Source: Gordionus sp. m RMFG-2023
Taxonomy: Eukaryota; Nematomorpha; Gordioida; Chordodea; Parachordodidae
Direction: 5' to 3'
Length of the DNA: 64,000 bases
Assembly (NCBI RefSeq): GCF_954871325.1
Contig: NC_088778.1
Coordinates: 16,643,666 to 16,707,665 of the forward strand
Shown: in pieces, positions 31,773 to 42,800 of the stretch
Layout: the number at the start of each line of letters is the position of its first letter
How positions within the stretch are numbered: position 1 is the first letter of the stretch
The notes under the pieces: generated by a model
The model's database searches: none
The model's input: only the letters and a program-made list of their open reading frames with translations
What the model was told of the DNA's origin: nothing
Made by a program: the position numbers and the translations under genes

Positions 31773-33798
31773 CACGTCAATTCGGCGCACGACAATTCGG
31801 CGCAGAAAACTCGGCGTGGCGTCAATTCGGCGCGGCGACAATTCGGCGCAACGTCAATTCGGCGCGGAGACAATTCGGCGCAACGTCAATTCGGCGCAAC
31901 GTCAATTCAGTGCAACGTCAATTCGGCGCGGCGTCAATTCGGCGCGGCGTCAATTCGGCGCGTATCTAATACAGTTGCAATTTATTATAAATTTATTAGT
32001 ATAAAAAAAAGGATGATTAAATAGAAATGATTTTGAATGTTGGTCATATTAATTATTTCTTCGTATTTTTTTTTACAAAAATCTCAATTTTATTTACTAA
32101 ATGTGTAATATCAATAAAAAAAATTAACAACCAATATTTATACCGATTTCCTTGCTGGACCAATTTACCACATTATAAGGTAGGGGAGACTGGGGTTAAT
32201 TGGACCGATTTTTACAAAATTTAGCTCCTGATTTTTTTATATAATATAAAAAATAATATATGATTAGATACCTCCTAAAACTATACTCTATAAAGATACC
32301 TTATAAAAATTTTAAGAATATAATCATTTTTTTTAAATTTTACTTTTTGAAAAAGTAAAAATAATATCCAAAAAGCCCCAATAGCGGGGTGGGCAAATTC
32401 AAGGGGCTTCCTAAATCATTGGTTTTTTTAGCCATAATAAATTGAAATGCATTTTTATTTATTAATAATGATACGTATAGAATAATTTTATTGTTTTATT
32501 GTTAAAAATATCATAATACTTATAAATTGAAGCAAATTATATATAAAAATTGAAACTTAATTTAGGTTAATTTAATAAACATTTTGGACATAAAGGAGAT
32601 ATTATAATTTCTTAGCATAAATCCTAAATACCAATCATAAACAGCCATGAAATTGCCTTTGTGCGTTAATTCGTTTTTGATTATTTTATAATAGAAAAAA
32701 TTAGTTAAACATAATATATATTTAAAATGATTAATAGAATTATTTTAAGGATTTTTAATAAATCTAAAAAATGAATAAGTCTTAATTTGAATTTTATTGG
32801 ATCAACATTAGTGTTGTTAAACGTCCGATTTGGGTCGATTAAGATTTTAGCCATAATAACATGTAGGATTAGAGATAGAAGTCCAAACTTTTCTTACATT
32901 TAGCACAAAATCTCGCTTACATAATGGCTACTAATCAAAATAGGGGAGACTGGGATTAGGCACCGGGGCTTGACAAACCACTTAATCTCATCTTAAAATT
33001 AAATACACCAGAAGGTTAAAATTTTATCATAATATAGTTTTTATTAGTTTACGTCTATAGACAAAAAATCTTTTGAAATAATTATTAAAAATTTTATTTA
33101 AGAAATAAAATATTGATGAAGTTTTTATAATTTGGGAAAGTTTTATGAGTATTTATTATATCCAGAAATTTAGAGTTAGCAGGGCTTGCTAAACCATACA
33201 CGTCAATTATGGCAGTTAATAATGAAAAAAATACAAAATGTTTATTAAATTAACCAAAATTAAGTTTCAATTTTTATATATAACTTGCCTTAATTTACCC
33301 GCTATTGGGGCTTGTTGGACAAAATTGTTCTTTTACAAAAAGTAAAATTCAAAAAAAAATGATTATATTCTTAAAATTTTTTATAAGGAACCTTTATAGA
33401 GTATAGTTTTAGGTATCTAATCATATATTTTTTTTATATTATCTAAAAAACCAGGAGTTATAGCTAATTTTATAAAAATCGGTCCAATTAACCCCAGTCT
33501 ACCCTACCTTATAATGTGGTAAATTGGTCCAGCAAGAAAATCGGTATAAATATTGGTTGTTAATTTTTTTAATTGATATTACACATTTAGTAAATAAAAT
33601 TTAGATTTTTGTAAAAAAAAATACGAAGAAATAATTAATATGACCTACATTCAAAATCATTTCTATTTAATCATCCTTTTTTTATACTAATAAATTTATA
33701 ATAAATTGCAACTGTATTAGATACGCGCCGAATTGACGCCGCGCCGAGTTTTCTGCGCCGAATTTTCTGCGCCGAATTTTCCGCGCCGAATTGACGTG
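31773..33798. mobile_element. Foldback element with tandem-repeat termini
   Basis: The left end (31773-31966) is an array of about twelve 15-16-bp units with the core CAATTCGGCGC, spaced by CGTC, CGAC or AACGT. The right end (about 33722-33798) is the inverted form with about five units. Inside, long inverted arms continue: 32010-32230 pairs with 33470-33680 (AGGGGAGACTGGGGTTAATT against its complement), extending to about 32590 and 33235. Arms total roughly 600-800 bp with scattered mismatches. The central 600 bp is unique and non-coding. This is the architecture of Drosophila FB/Galileo-type foldbacks. No transposase and no sure target duplication. Confidence 0.85.
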
Positions 33799-34055
33799 GA
33801 ATCTATATTATTTAATTATTAAATATATAACAATTTTTTTTAATGCATTTTAAATTGATTAAATTTTGTAGATAAATACTGTAATATAATTTTACTTATA
33901 GCATAAATAAATAAAAGTAACTAATAAAGTTAAATTCTACCTTATTATAATTATTTTATTAAGAGCCTTTTAAAATTATCTAATATTATATATCAACTGT
34001 AGCTAAATATTTCCTCTAATAAGAACTTGCTAAAATAATTAAATATAAAATATAT

Positions 34056-35224
34056 TAGGGATGTGCCGATATTTTTTATCAAACCGATATTTCACCCATT
34101 TTAAAATATCAATTATCGGTCAATATTATAAAATTTGATCCGATATAAAAATTGCTTCTTTAACAAAAATAAAATGTTATAAAATTTAAAAAAATAGTTA
34201 TATCTAAAATCATTTATTTTTATAAATAAAATCTAAATCCATTTTTTATGTATATTTTTTTAATAATAATATTTAATTAATAAAAATTCTACCATATTGT
34301 TATTTTTTTGCGCATTCTGTTTATAAAAGTGTGCGATAATCTCTTCAGAATCTGTTTTTAGCAGTGGCATAGCTAGGAATTTTACTTAGAGGGGGTCCAT
34401 ACCCGCTTTAACAGGCCTTCGGCCCTTTTGCCCGGCCTTCGACCGGGTTTTTCTTAAAAATCATAACAATATATTCGAAATTATATAATATACATATTTT
34501 TTAAATTCATCAATAATATATTATTATAATTTAGTAGATTATTCTCAATAACTTTATAATAATACTATCCAGAATAATTTCAATAGTAATATAATATCCT
34601 TCCATAAACATCAAAAATAGAAAAATATAAATATTCATAGTATTTATTTGATATAAAGTCACTTTTAAGTCTTTTGAAAGCATAATCTAAAAAAAAAATT
34701 TACTCTGGGAGGGGTCCAAATTCGAAAACCACCCCCGTAGCTACGCCACTGGTTTTTAGTGAAGCTGGTGATATTGACAGTTACTATCGCCGCAAGCTGA
34801 CCTCTGATAAATTGGAAATATTGGTATTACTAAAAAGAAATTTTCGCTATATTAATGTTAAATATTATTTTAAATATTTATTTCAAATTTCATAATATAA
34901 TTGTTTATTAATTAATATGTTTATGTATATAGATTAATGTTATTACTTGCTATATAAAAGTGATTTAACAATAAAAATATTTTATATACTTTTAATTGCA
35001 ATTGAATTGAATATAAACTATAGATAATCATTATAATATATTTAAATGACATAAGTTATGGAATAGTTAAATTATAGATGTTGTACTAATAAAAAGTATA
35101 TTAAAAATTAAAACCGGTATCTTTACAGAATACAAAATTAGATATGATATCGGATCGGTACGGCCGATATCAATTGAATATTGGATCGGATCGACCTCCA
35201 AAAAGTGGTATCGGTACACCTCTA
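34056..35224. mobile_element. hAT-type MITE, host of a further MITE
   Basis: Ends are TAGGGATGTGCCGATA and the complement of TAGAGGTGTACCGATA. The 8-bp flanks AAATATAT and AAAATTAT agree at six positions. Inner motifs (CCGATATTTTTTATC, GATATCGGATCGG, CCTCCAAAAAGTGG) are shared with 8256-8841. Non-coding. Interrupted by 34362-34751. Confidence 0.82.
34362..34751. mobile_element. 390-bp hAT-type MITE with perfect 8-bp duplication
   Basis: Termini are CAGTGGCATAGCTA and the complement of CAGTGGCGTAGCTA. GTTTTTAG is present on both sides (34354-34361 and 34752-34759). The perfect duplication makes this one of the younger insertions here. A truncated relative begins at about 60427 (CAGTGGCGTCGCTTAGGGG). 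Confidence 0.92.
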
Positions 35225-35983
35225 AAAATTATATATCTAAAATGATTTTAATTTGATAATCAACCATCTTCTATAAAAAAATTTAATAACAATTATCTAA
35301 GAGGGACTTAAGTATAGGTATTATTATGTTAATAATTATAAAATAAAAATGTATAATATACTTTAATATGTTTAACAAAGTTTGTAGAGGAGTTTGTTTA
35401 ACCTTTAATAACTTTTTTACTTGTGCAATTTTGACATTCAGCTTGTACCTTGTCCATTTTAACATGAATTACTTTATAAAATTTTCCATCTAGAATTTTA
35501 AGATTCGGATTTGATTCAAGAGAACCTATCTCCATAATTTCATTTTCACTACTATAAATGTTAAACATTCTACAAATTAAAAAATATTACATATAAAATA
35601 TAACCTTTACTTATTTAGTTTTGGTGTTGTTATTTTTAATCTATCTATCTTTGTGATCTGTAAAATTTCCAACTAATTTTGGTTATCAATATATTTAAAA
35701 TATAGCAGGAAAAAATAAAGAAAATAATACAAGATTTCACGAAGAAAATAAAGTTAGATTGTGTGATATGTAAATGTTTTAAACATGAATATTAAAAAGA
35801 ATCTGTATCTGTATCTTTTTAAAGAAAATGAAAAAGATACGAGATTCTTTTCAAAATAAAGGATCTTAGATACAGATACTAGTATCTTATTAAAAATGTC
35901 AATAAGATACTGAGTACAAGATACAAAAAGATCTTGTATCTTAGATACAAGTATTCGCGGTACTGCCCAACTCTGGATGTAAT

Positions 35984-36684
35984 CTAGAACAATAAATATA
36001 TTAAATTTTTCCCAATAAATTAAATAATTATTTTGTAAATTTAATTTAAAAGCATAGCAAACAATATATCTTTCTTATAAAAATTTTCATAGTAAATGAA
36101 GGGTTTTTTAATTTATTTTAAATATTAACTCTTTTACATTCACTTTTTTGATAAATGTCCCTATCAAAATAATAGGATTTAGATTTTTTATTTTTAGTGT
36201 TATAGCCTTCTTTCTATAATAATAAGTGATTTATTTTAAGTATTTATATATTACATAGACAGATTGATCATTAATATTTGCACTGAATAATATATAATAT
36301 TATAATAACACAATTAATACAAAATGCATTCATATAAAATATTAACAGTGAATAGACATGATTCATATCTATGCATATTAAATATATATAAAAACTATAA
36401 TGATGCAAATCAATTAGAGCGTTGCTATATCTATTGGAAAATCACAATCATCTAAAATAGATTTATTAATTATGTTTATTTAAAGGGTTGAAAAAAAGGA
36501 ATATTATATTCATATAATAATAATCTTCAATAGCTGCTTTTCCTACTGATTTATTATCATTTGCAAGTTGAATTTATTGCAAAAAATTTAATTTAATATA
36601 ATAAATAAAATAAATCTATACCTTGAGCAGAAGTAAGCATGATTTCTGCATCTTCTTGAAGAAAGATGGTTTTGGCTGAAAGAA
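35984..36684. other. AT-rich non-coding DNA
   Basis: No gene was supported. On the minus strand 36615-36673 could be read as a short exon bounded by AG and GT, but I did not recognise it (see rejected items). Confidence 0.4.
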
Positions 36685-36913
36685 CGTCCTTGGAGAAAAA
36701 GTAAAAATATTATTTTATCTCATTTTATTTCTCTTTTTCATATCATATATATATAACATTTTTACAAACTAAAATTAGAATATAATATTAAAAGGTTAAC
36801 TTATAAAATAGAAGTATAACTAAAATAAAAATATAATTAGGTGATACGTGATATAGAACGTTTTCGCCCTCTAGTTGTGGATACAACAGAGCTACGTTAG
36901 GCTTTCAACATAA

Positions 36914-38975
36914 CCCTGAATTCATAGTGAAGAGCTATTGCGATTGCAATTTCGCCGCGATATCGCAGCGACCGATCAGCTGGATCGATCGCAGCGATTT
37001 TCATTATAGTGCAGTGCAAAGCGTTATTAATTCAAAATGGTATCCATCCTCAAATTATTATTTTTTTACAAAATGATCTTGAAGAAGAGAAGATACTATT
37101 TTTTAATAAAACAAAAGAGGGCGAATTTTATGTCCTCTTTCCTAAACTATTAAAAAATGAGCCTAAATTTTTCAACTATATGAGAATGACTAAAGTAATT
37201 TTATTTTATCTATAATTCATTTTAATTTAGGAAACCTTTTATTATATACTCAAACTTGTAAAACCTTTATTACATACCAAATGTACCAATTTTATAAAAC
37301 ATCCTATAAGAGTTGAAGAAAAGCTCATGGTTTGTTTAGGGTAAAAATAAAGCAATTTATTATTTAAATATATTTTTTATTTAGGTATATTTAGCAACAT
37401 AAGATTCATATAGTATTAAATCAACACTGCTATTCTGATTCATTCCATGATTATACTTATATTTATATAAAAATCCTATATTATAGATTTTTATAAATTA
37501 AATAATATCTTATTTTGTATGTTATATAAATATCTTGTTTTGTATTTTATATAAATACCTTGTTTTGTATTTTATATATATTATAATAAAAATAAAGTTA
37601 TTATTAATATAGTTTCAAATAACAAAAATATATTCAAAATAATTTTAATCAAATCTTTTATAATATCAAGTATTCTAGTTGTTACTTCTTTTTTTTCCTG
37701 ATTGGTACAATCATAAATATCTTGTTTTGTATTTTATATATATTATAATAAAAAATAAAGTTATTATTAATATAGTCTAAACTCATAAAATATATATGTA
37801 GGAATATGTCACAAAAAAGCTATATAGTTGTTCTAAATTCATCTATTGAAAATATTTTTATAAAGCAAGTTAACATAAATTACCAATGTCATTAAACTTT
37901 CTCTAAGATAAAGATCATTCATTAGAAATTATATATATTTAGACATTATTAATTACCAAACTCAGTACAAGGCTTTAAAGGACTTTTGGGAATAATTATA
38001 TCATTCAATGTATTTCACAAAATGTTTATTTCAAATAATATAAATACATACAAAATATATATTTCAAATAACAAAAATATATACAAAATAATTTTAATCA
38101 ATAATCTTTTATAATATCAAGTATTTTATTTGTTATTTCTTTTTTTTCCTCTTTGGTACAATCATTTAATTTTTCTTTTAACATTAAACATATTGCATGT
38201 TCTGTTGATTTATTTTTAAGCATTTCCAAGGTTATTTATGCTTTATCTGCTTCTTATTTTCATTAATTTCCTATAGTCATCTATTTAAAATTTATCAATA
38301 AATCAAAAAATATAAATTACCCATATCATTGTTCTTTCTCTTAGGACATTTATAATTATAACTAGGTGACCCAACACAAGACATAGATTCTCTATAAAAG
38401 ATAATATAAATTTTTAGATATTAATTACCAGAATCATTACTAAGATTTAGTGCTGCAAAATCTTTGAGAATAAATATATCATCTGATATATTCTCACTAT
38501 CAACGAGATCACTTAAATAATAAATATATTTTATCAATTAAAATGCTATATTACATTCATGTATACCTCCTTTTATTTCATTAAATATATCATTTGCATC
38601 TATAAAAGCTATTTTATCTATTTTCTAAAAAAATTTAAATTTAAATCATAATTTTAACTTGATCCTTTGGTTTTATATCATCAAAAAAGGTTGTCATTGA
38701 ATTCATTTCAATTAATAAAAAATTAGCGCTAAATTTAAAAGTAGCGCAAAATCAAAAATTTTAAGCTATATTCACCAAAATCTGTATTTAACGAAGCACT
38801 ATTTCAAAATCTCGCGATAAACACAAAATGATTTGTGTTTTGAAAAAATCGCGGCGATTTGCTTTCGCGTATCAAATCGCGCGATCGGTAACTATGAATG
38901 CGATATCATATTTACTGCATTTTGTATTTATCGCATCTAAATCGCACTCGCAATCGCGCCACTATGAATTCAGGG
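36914..38975 (+). mobile_element. PIF/Harbinger element with TAA target duplication
   Basis: Perfect terminal repeats CCCTGAATTCATAGTG and complement, flanked by TAA on both sides (36911-36913 and 38976-38978). The LINE copy at 50000-50020 shows the uninterrupted host sequence. Subterminal DNA is rich in GCGATCG/CGCGAT motifs. It keeps the first exons of a transposase on the + strand (37009-37340). On the minus strand at 38098-38223 there is an open piece ending TKEEKKEITNKILDIIKDY, possibly the C-terminus of the MADF/Myb-like accessory protein typical of this superfamily. A 120-bp block at 38060-38160 duplicates 37610-37730. Most of the DDE domain is missing, so it is non-autonomous. Confidence 0.9.
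37009..37340 (+). pseudogene. Harbinger transposase, N-terminal exons only
   Basis: Two exons (37009-37194 and 37231-37340) join across a 36-nt GT/AG intron. Together they read GEFYVLFPKLLKNEPKFF, then YMRMTK-ETFYYILKLVKP, then TNFIKHPIRVEEKLMVCL. This is the usual N-terminal order of HARBI1-like transposases just before the DDE core. A further donor GTAAAA follows, but no DDE exons are found downstream; the rest is deleted. The start shown is the first ATG; the next in-frame evidence begins only at about residue 35. Confidence 0.8.
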
Positions 38976-39487
38976 TAATCCATCTGACTGGACAAATTAA
39001 AATGGGGATAAAAATGAGGAGCCCTTCACACGTTTGTGGACAAGCCGCACGTACTTGTACGCGTAAAAGTCCAATGACTATTACTTAAACGTCTATGGGC
39101 TGATGAGGAATGGACAAAAATAAGCACAGCCCACACCTATAAGATGCTTATATACATAATAAATTATAAAGGCAAAAGGGGACCTAACTTTAATCACACG
39201 GTCATAAGGCATAAGATGGGAAATTTGATAGCAAATAATAGATGAAAAGGAAAAAAGTTCAATACAGAATGAGAAGAGAGAAAAGGCAGCGAAAGTAAAA
39301 TAAAGGAAGATAAAACAAAAGTAAAAATAACCTGTGCCAAGGAGGAGTTTATGGGAGATTCAAATAATTTGATTTGATCCTCAGAATAAACAGAATTAAA
39401 TGAATGCGCGTTACATAGATTAAAACATAATACTATTCAATAACCAAATATATAATGTTTTAATTTATTAATTCCTATAATATAACA

Positions 39488-39838
39488 TTCTCCCTCTTCT
39501 AAAAAAGCCTTCCCATAATTTCATCTAAGCAGTCATAGAGAGCTTGTCGTCCAAATGGTTTATCGTTTTGGTTGCCAATGTTGCATAAGTCACATCTTAA
39601 TCGTTGGCTTGTCCAAATCGTTTACTGTGTTTGTTGGTTTGTTTAAATTGAGTTTGCACGTTAGTTTGTTTAAATCGTAAGCTTGTTATCCTTATCTAAA
39701 GTTGTCTTTATAAATCGTGAATTTGTCATGTAGCTTGCTTGTAACTCAGTCGTTATTATTATCAATTCTCAAAATTGTTATCATCATCAGTCAGTCAAAT
39801 ATAATTAGAAATAATAATTCATCAAGTTGGATATAAAA
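39488..39838 (-). other. Non-coding interior of gypsy element B, left part
   Basis: Homologous to 19245-19565 of element A (CCAAATGGTTTATCGTTTTG, AATCGTTGGCTTGTCC, AATAATAATTCATCAAGTTG). It ends with ATATAAAA, the left copy of the MULE target duplication. Confidence 0.85.
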
Positions 39839-39879
39839 CAATGATATATATAACTATAGATTGACGATCATGCATAAAA

Positions 39880-42800
39880 AAACGTCCACCTATTGAAATC
39901 AGCTGTAGCGCCATTTTGTAGCTTGTACGTTGATCAAATGCCTCAATAATGATAATAATTTTTAAAAATTTAACAATTTTACTAATAATTTTTAATGTAA
40001 TTATGTAAAATAATCAAATGAATCCTAACCTCAACTGATCTTCAATTAAATTACATGGGTATTCTCTAAAATAAAAAAACTCAACATTTAATCCAATAGT
40101 AGTACATAATATCATTAAATTACTTTCACCCAGAAATTATTCAGAAACATAGATTGCTACAACATCACTGAAACAAAAATCACCAAAATTATACCCATAC
40201 AAAATATTCCATACTTATATCTAATACACCCTCAAATATTCAACCAAATAAGGTCCACTGCCTATATATAATTGCCAAAAAAACTTATCACACAGATTCC
40301 TTTGACTCAGTCAAGAAAATACATCTTTCAATCATAGTTTTAAGTTAATTTATCTATTTGATTAATATTATTATAAAAATAAATTTATTTTTAAACATTC
40401 CTCAATTATTTAACCCCCAATCATTTATTAGAATATCTAATTTATTTTATACATATTAATTGCAAATATCAAAATCATTTATATTTTTATATATATTTGT
40501 TAATTTTTTTAATAAAATTAGTTTTTATAATTTTATCAAATTCACTTGATGTTTCATTAAAAATCTTATTATCCACTTATTGTTCATTTATGGAATCCTT
40601 ATTATTAAATATAATAATATTTTATGATTCATATCTTATTAATAAATAAAAATGATGTACTTATATTTATTGTAGTTGCTGGTACTTTTAATTTTAGGTA
40701 AGTAATTTATACCTTAAAATAATAATCAAAATTTATACAAAAAAAGAGATCTGTATAGATATAATTAAATAAAATCTACAATACTCTAAAAGTAGATGAG
40801 GATTAATTAATTATGTTAAGAAAATAAGATTTTATAAAAAAATATCATGTCAATTAAAAATTATTTTGGATTATGTGTTCTAGATGAAATAAGTTAAACT
40901 ATCTTAAAAGATGGGTTGAGAGCTCATCTTACTTAATTTTTATTGTAATAATCATTTATAATTTTTTTTGTTTTAATTATTTCATCTTAATTATAAATGA
41001 CAAATGAAAACATCTTTTATTTTTTTTTCAATAAAAACATAGTGTAATAATAACATTTTTTGCATGAGTTTAAATTATTATATAAATCATTTAAATAAGG
41101 TTTATACAATAAATATATAAAAATATAGAGTACACTTTAAAAAACAAAATGTATTTTTAACAATGTGATGATTCACATTCATATTATCTTTGATTATAAA
41201 CATTCATCCTTTTTGATTCTATCATCACCTATAAAAAATAAAATATATTTACATTAGCATAGATTATATATAATATCATAATTTTTATAATATGTCTTAT
41301 ATAAGGCCTGTTCTTTATACAATATAATTTTTAAAAAATAAAAGAAGATATAAATATTAATTTACATGACTTATTGATTATTAAATTGTATTGCTTTTAT
41401 AAGATTTTGCCTCATACCAGTTCTCAATTCCTGGTTTCTCAAGTCAGCAAAATGAAAAAATCTAATATTTAAATATCTTTAAAAAAATAGTATAAAACTA
41501 ATAAATGATTACCTTTGAACAATTAATTTTACAAGAATTTGAAAATGGCTGTAACCAATCTCATGTTCATTAATATGTTCAGTAAGATCAATAAAAATAT
41601 TTGTACCAATTATTGTGGAAAAAACCAACACTTCCATTTTTTTAATAATATTTTTACGTTTAATATCATTTTGATAAGTTCTAAATGAACTTTCACAAAT
41701 TCGGCATAATATAGACATACTAGATGAAGGAATCACTAACCCCCCATTATTTTTAAAATTTATGAGCATATTATTTATATTATTATCAATATATGAATCA
41801 CTGACCATTGCATTAATGCAAACATCACATCGTACCTTTTTTTCTTTAATAAGTTGTTGTACTATATATCCCGAAATATAAGTTGTTACATTATCTAAAT
41901 ATAATGATAATTTTGGGATATGAGGATTTGTTTGGCTAAAATAATAAGATAATGCCTGGGGTATTATTGGATTTGAAATAGTTTTGATAGAATTAAAATC
42001 ATCGTCATGATTATTTTGAAAATTTGAACATATTAATTGAGTATTATCTAAGGAAATGCAATTTCCTGTAATTGTAGCATCCAATTTTGCCATTAAAGAA
42101 ATGCGAACAGCAGATCGAACCTGATATGCTGATGGATTATCATTAAACACCTCTGCTACGAATACTACAAAAATATAATTCTAGGTGGTCTTGAGAGGTT
42201 TTATATGTTAAAAAGAACCTTAAAAAATTGTTATATTATAGCTTTATGAATAACTCTTGTTATAAATTAAATATAATACTTCATTTTTGGGGTTTCCCCA
42301 GTTAATAATTCCTTCCCCATTTCCAGGATGCTTTTCATAGAAAGAATTAACCCTTCTACACATGTTTTTTTATTAGACTTATAGACATAAGTTCCATTTG
42401 TTAACTTGAGTGATTTTAAAGTTTTAATGCACTTGTCAAAATGATTTTCATAATCTGCAATTGTATTATTATATAAAGGGGCTTTATATCCTTTACCAAG
42501 ACAATTTCTTGTATTAAGATAATCAAACATTCTATAAGTTATTCATAAATTTATATCATAATTTTTATTTTACTGATCTATCATCAATATAAAATTAATT
42601 GTACCATCACAATTTTCAAATCCAGGAATCTCCTGATGCTGGGCAAAAAGAAGGCTATTTGCAACAGATGCACTAAAAACTTGAACAGCAAGTTTTACCT
42701 TAAAAAATATTTAATAATTATATATTTATTATCAAACTTTCATTTTTTGTTTTTGGAAAGCAATATGTGCTTTGCGCAATTTATTTGCAGCACGTAAACC

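Larger units (their letters stand above)
31016..35975. mobile_element. Non-autonomous hAT carrying three nested elements
   Basis: Termini are CAGAGTTGGGCAGG on the left and the complement of CAGAGTTGGGCAGTACCGCG on the right. Perfect 8-bp flanks GATGTAAT lie at 31008-31015 and 35976-35983. Subterminal ATCTTAGATACAGATACTAG-type repeats match the hAT at 10712-12771. No transposase was recognised. Inside are a foldback element (31773-33798) and a MITE (34056-35224) that itself holds another MITE (34362-34751). With those removed about 1.8 kb of its own DNA remains. Confidence 0.92.
36839..39383 (-). mobile_element. 5-prime-truncated LINE fragment (RTE-like), interrupted by Harbinger
   Basis: On the minus strand it holds only the last codons of ORF2 (about 39345-39378, IKSNYLNLP then stop), identical in sense to the end of the full ORF at 51319-54207, followed by the 3-prime UTR. 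Shared UTR landmarks with 49936-50170 include ACGTTTGTGGACAAGCCGC, CGTACTTGTACGCG and CGCCCTCTAGTTGTGGATAC. The 3-prime end is a short ATCACGT repeat. The Harbinger element at 36914-38975 sits in its UTR. Confidence 0.85.
36685..39487 (-). repeat. 3-prime LTR of gypsy element B, split by a LINE
   Basis: The two LTR parts are 36685-36838 and 39384-39487. Joined, they match the right LTR (63800 on), where ATAAAAATATAATT runs straight into TGAATAAACAG without the insert. The junction with the interior is ATAACA followed by TTCTCCCTCTTC, as in element A. Confidence 0.85.

Noticed and set aside
31773-31966. CRISPR-like regularity of the tandem array
   Set aside because: The units abut with spacers of only a few bases that are themselves repeated, and an inverted array closes the element; this is a transposon end in an animal genome.
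31739-32004. Two overlapping open frames of repeated RQFGA/NSAQ-type units
   Set aside because: They are the translation of the CAATTCGGCGC tandem array at the end of the foldback element; the open frames follow from the 15-16-bp unit, not from coding.
36615-36673. Possible minus-strand exon (KTIFLQEDAEIMLTSAQ) with AG before and GT after
   Set aside because: About 20 codons only, no family recognised, and it abuts the LTR of element B. The next putative exon needs an acceptor inside AT-rich DNA. Too weak to annotate.
39871-39890. 8-bp target duplication for the P element
   Set aside because: The flanks (CATGCATAAAA on the left, TTTTAGGCCGTG on the right) cannot be aligned into one 8-bp repeat; the host terminal repeat has diverged here, so none is claimed.
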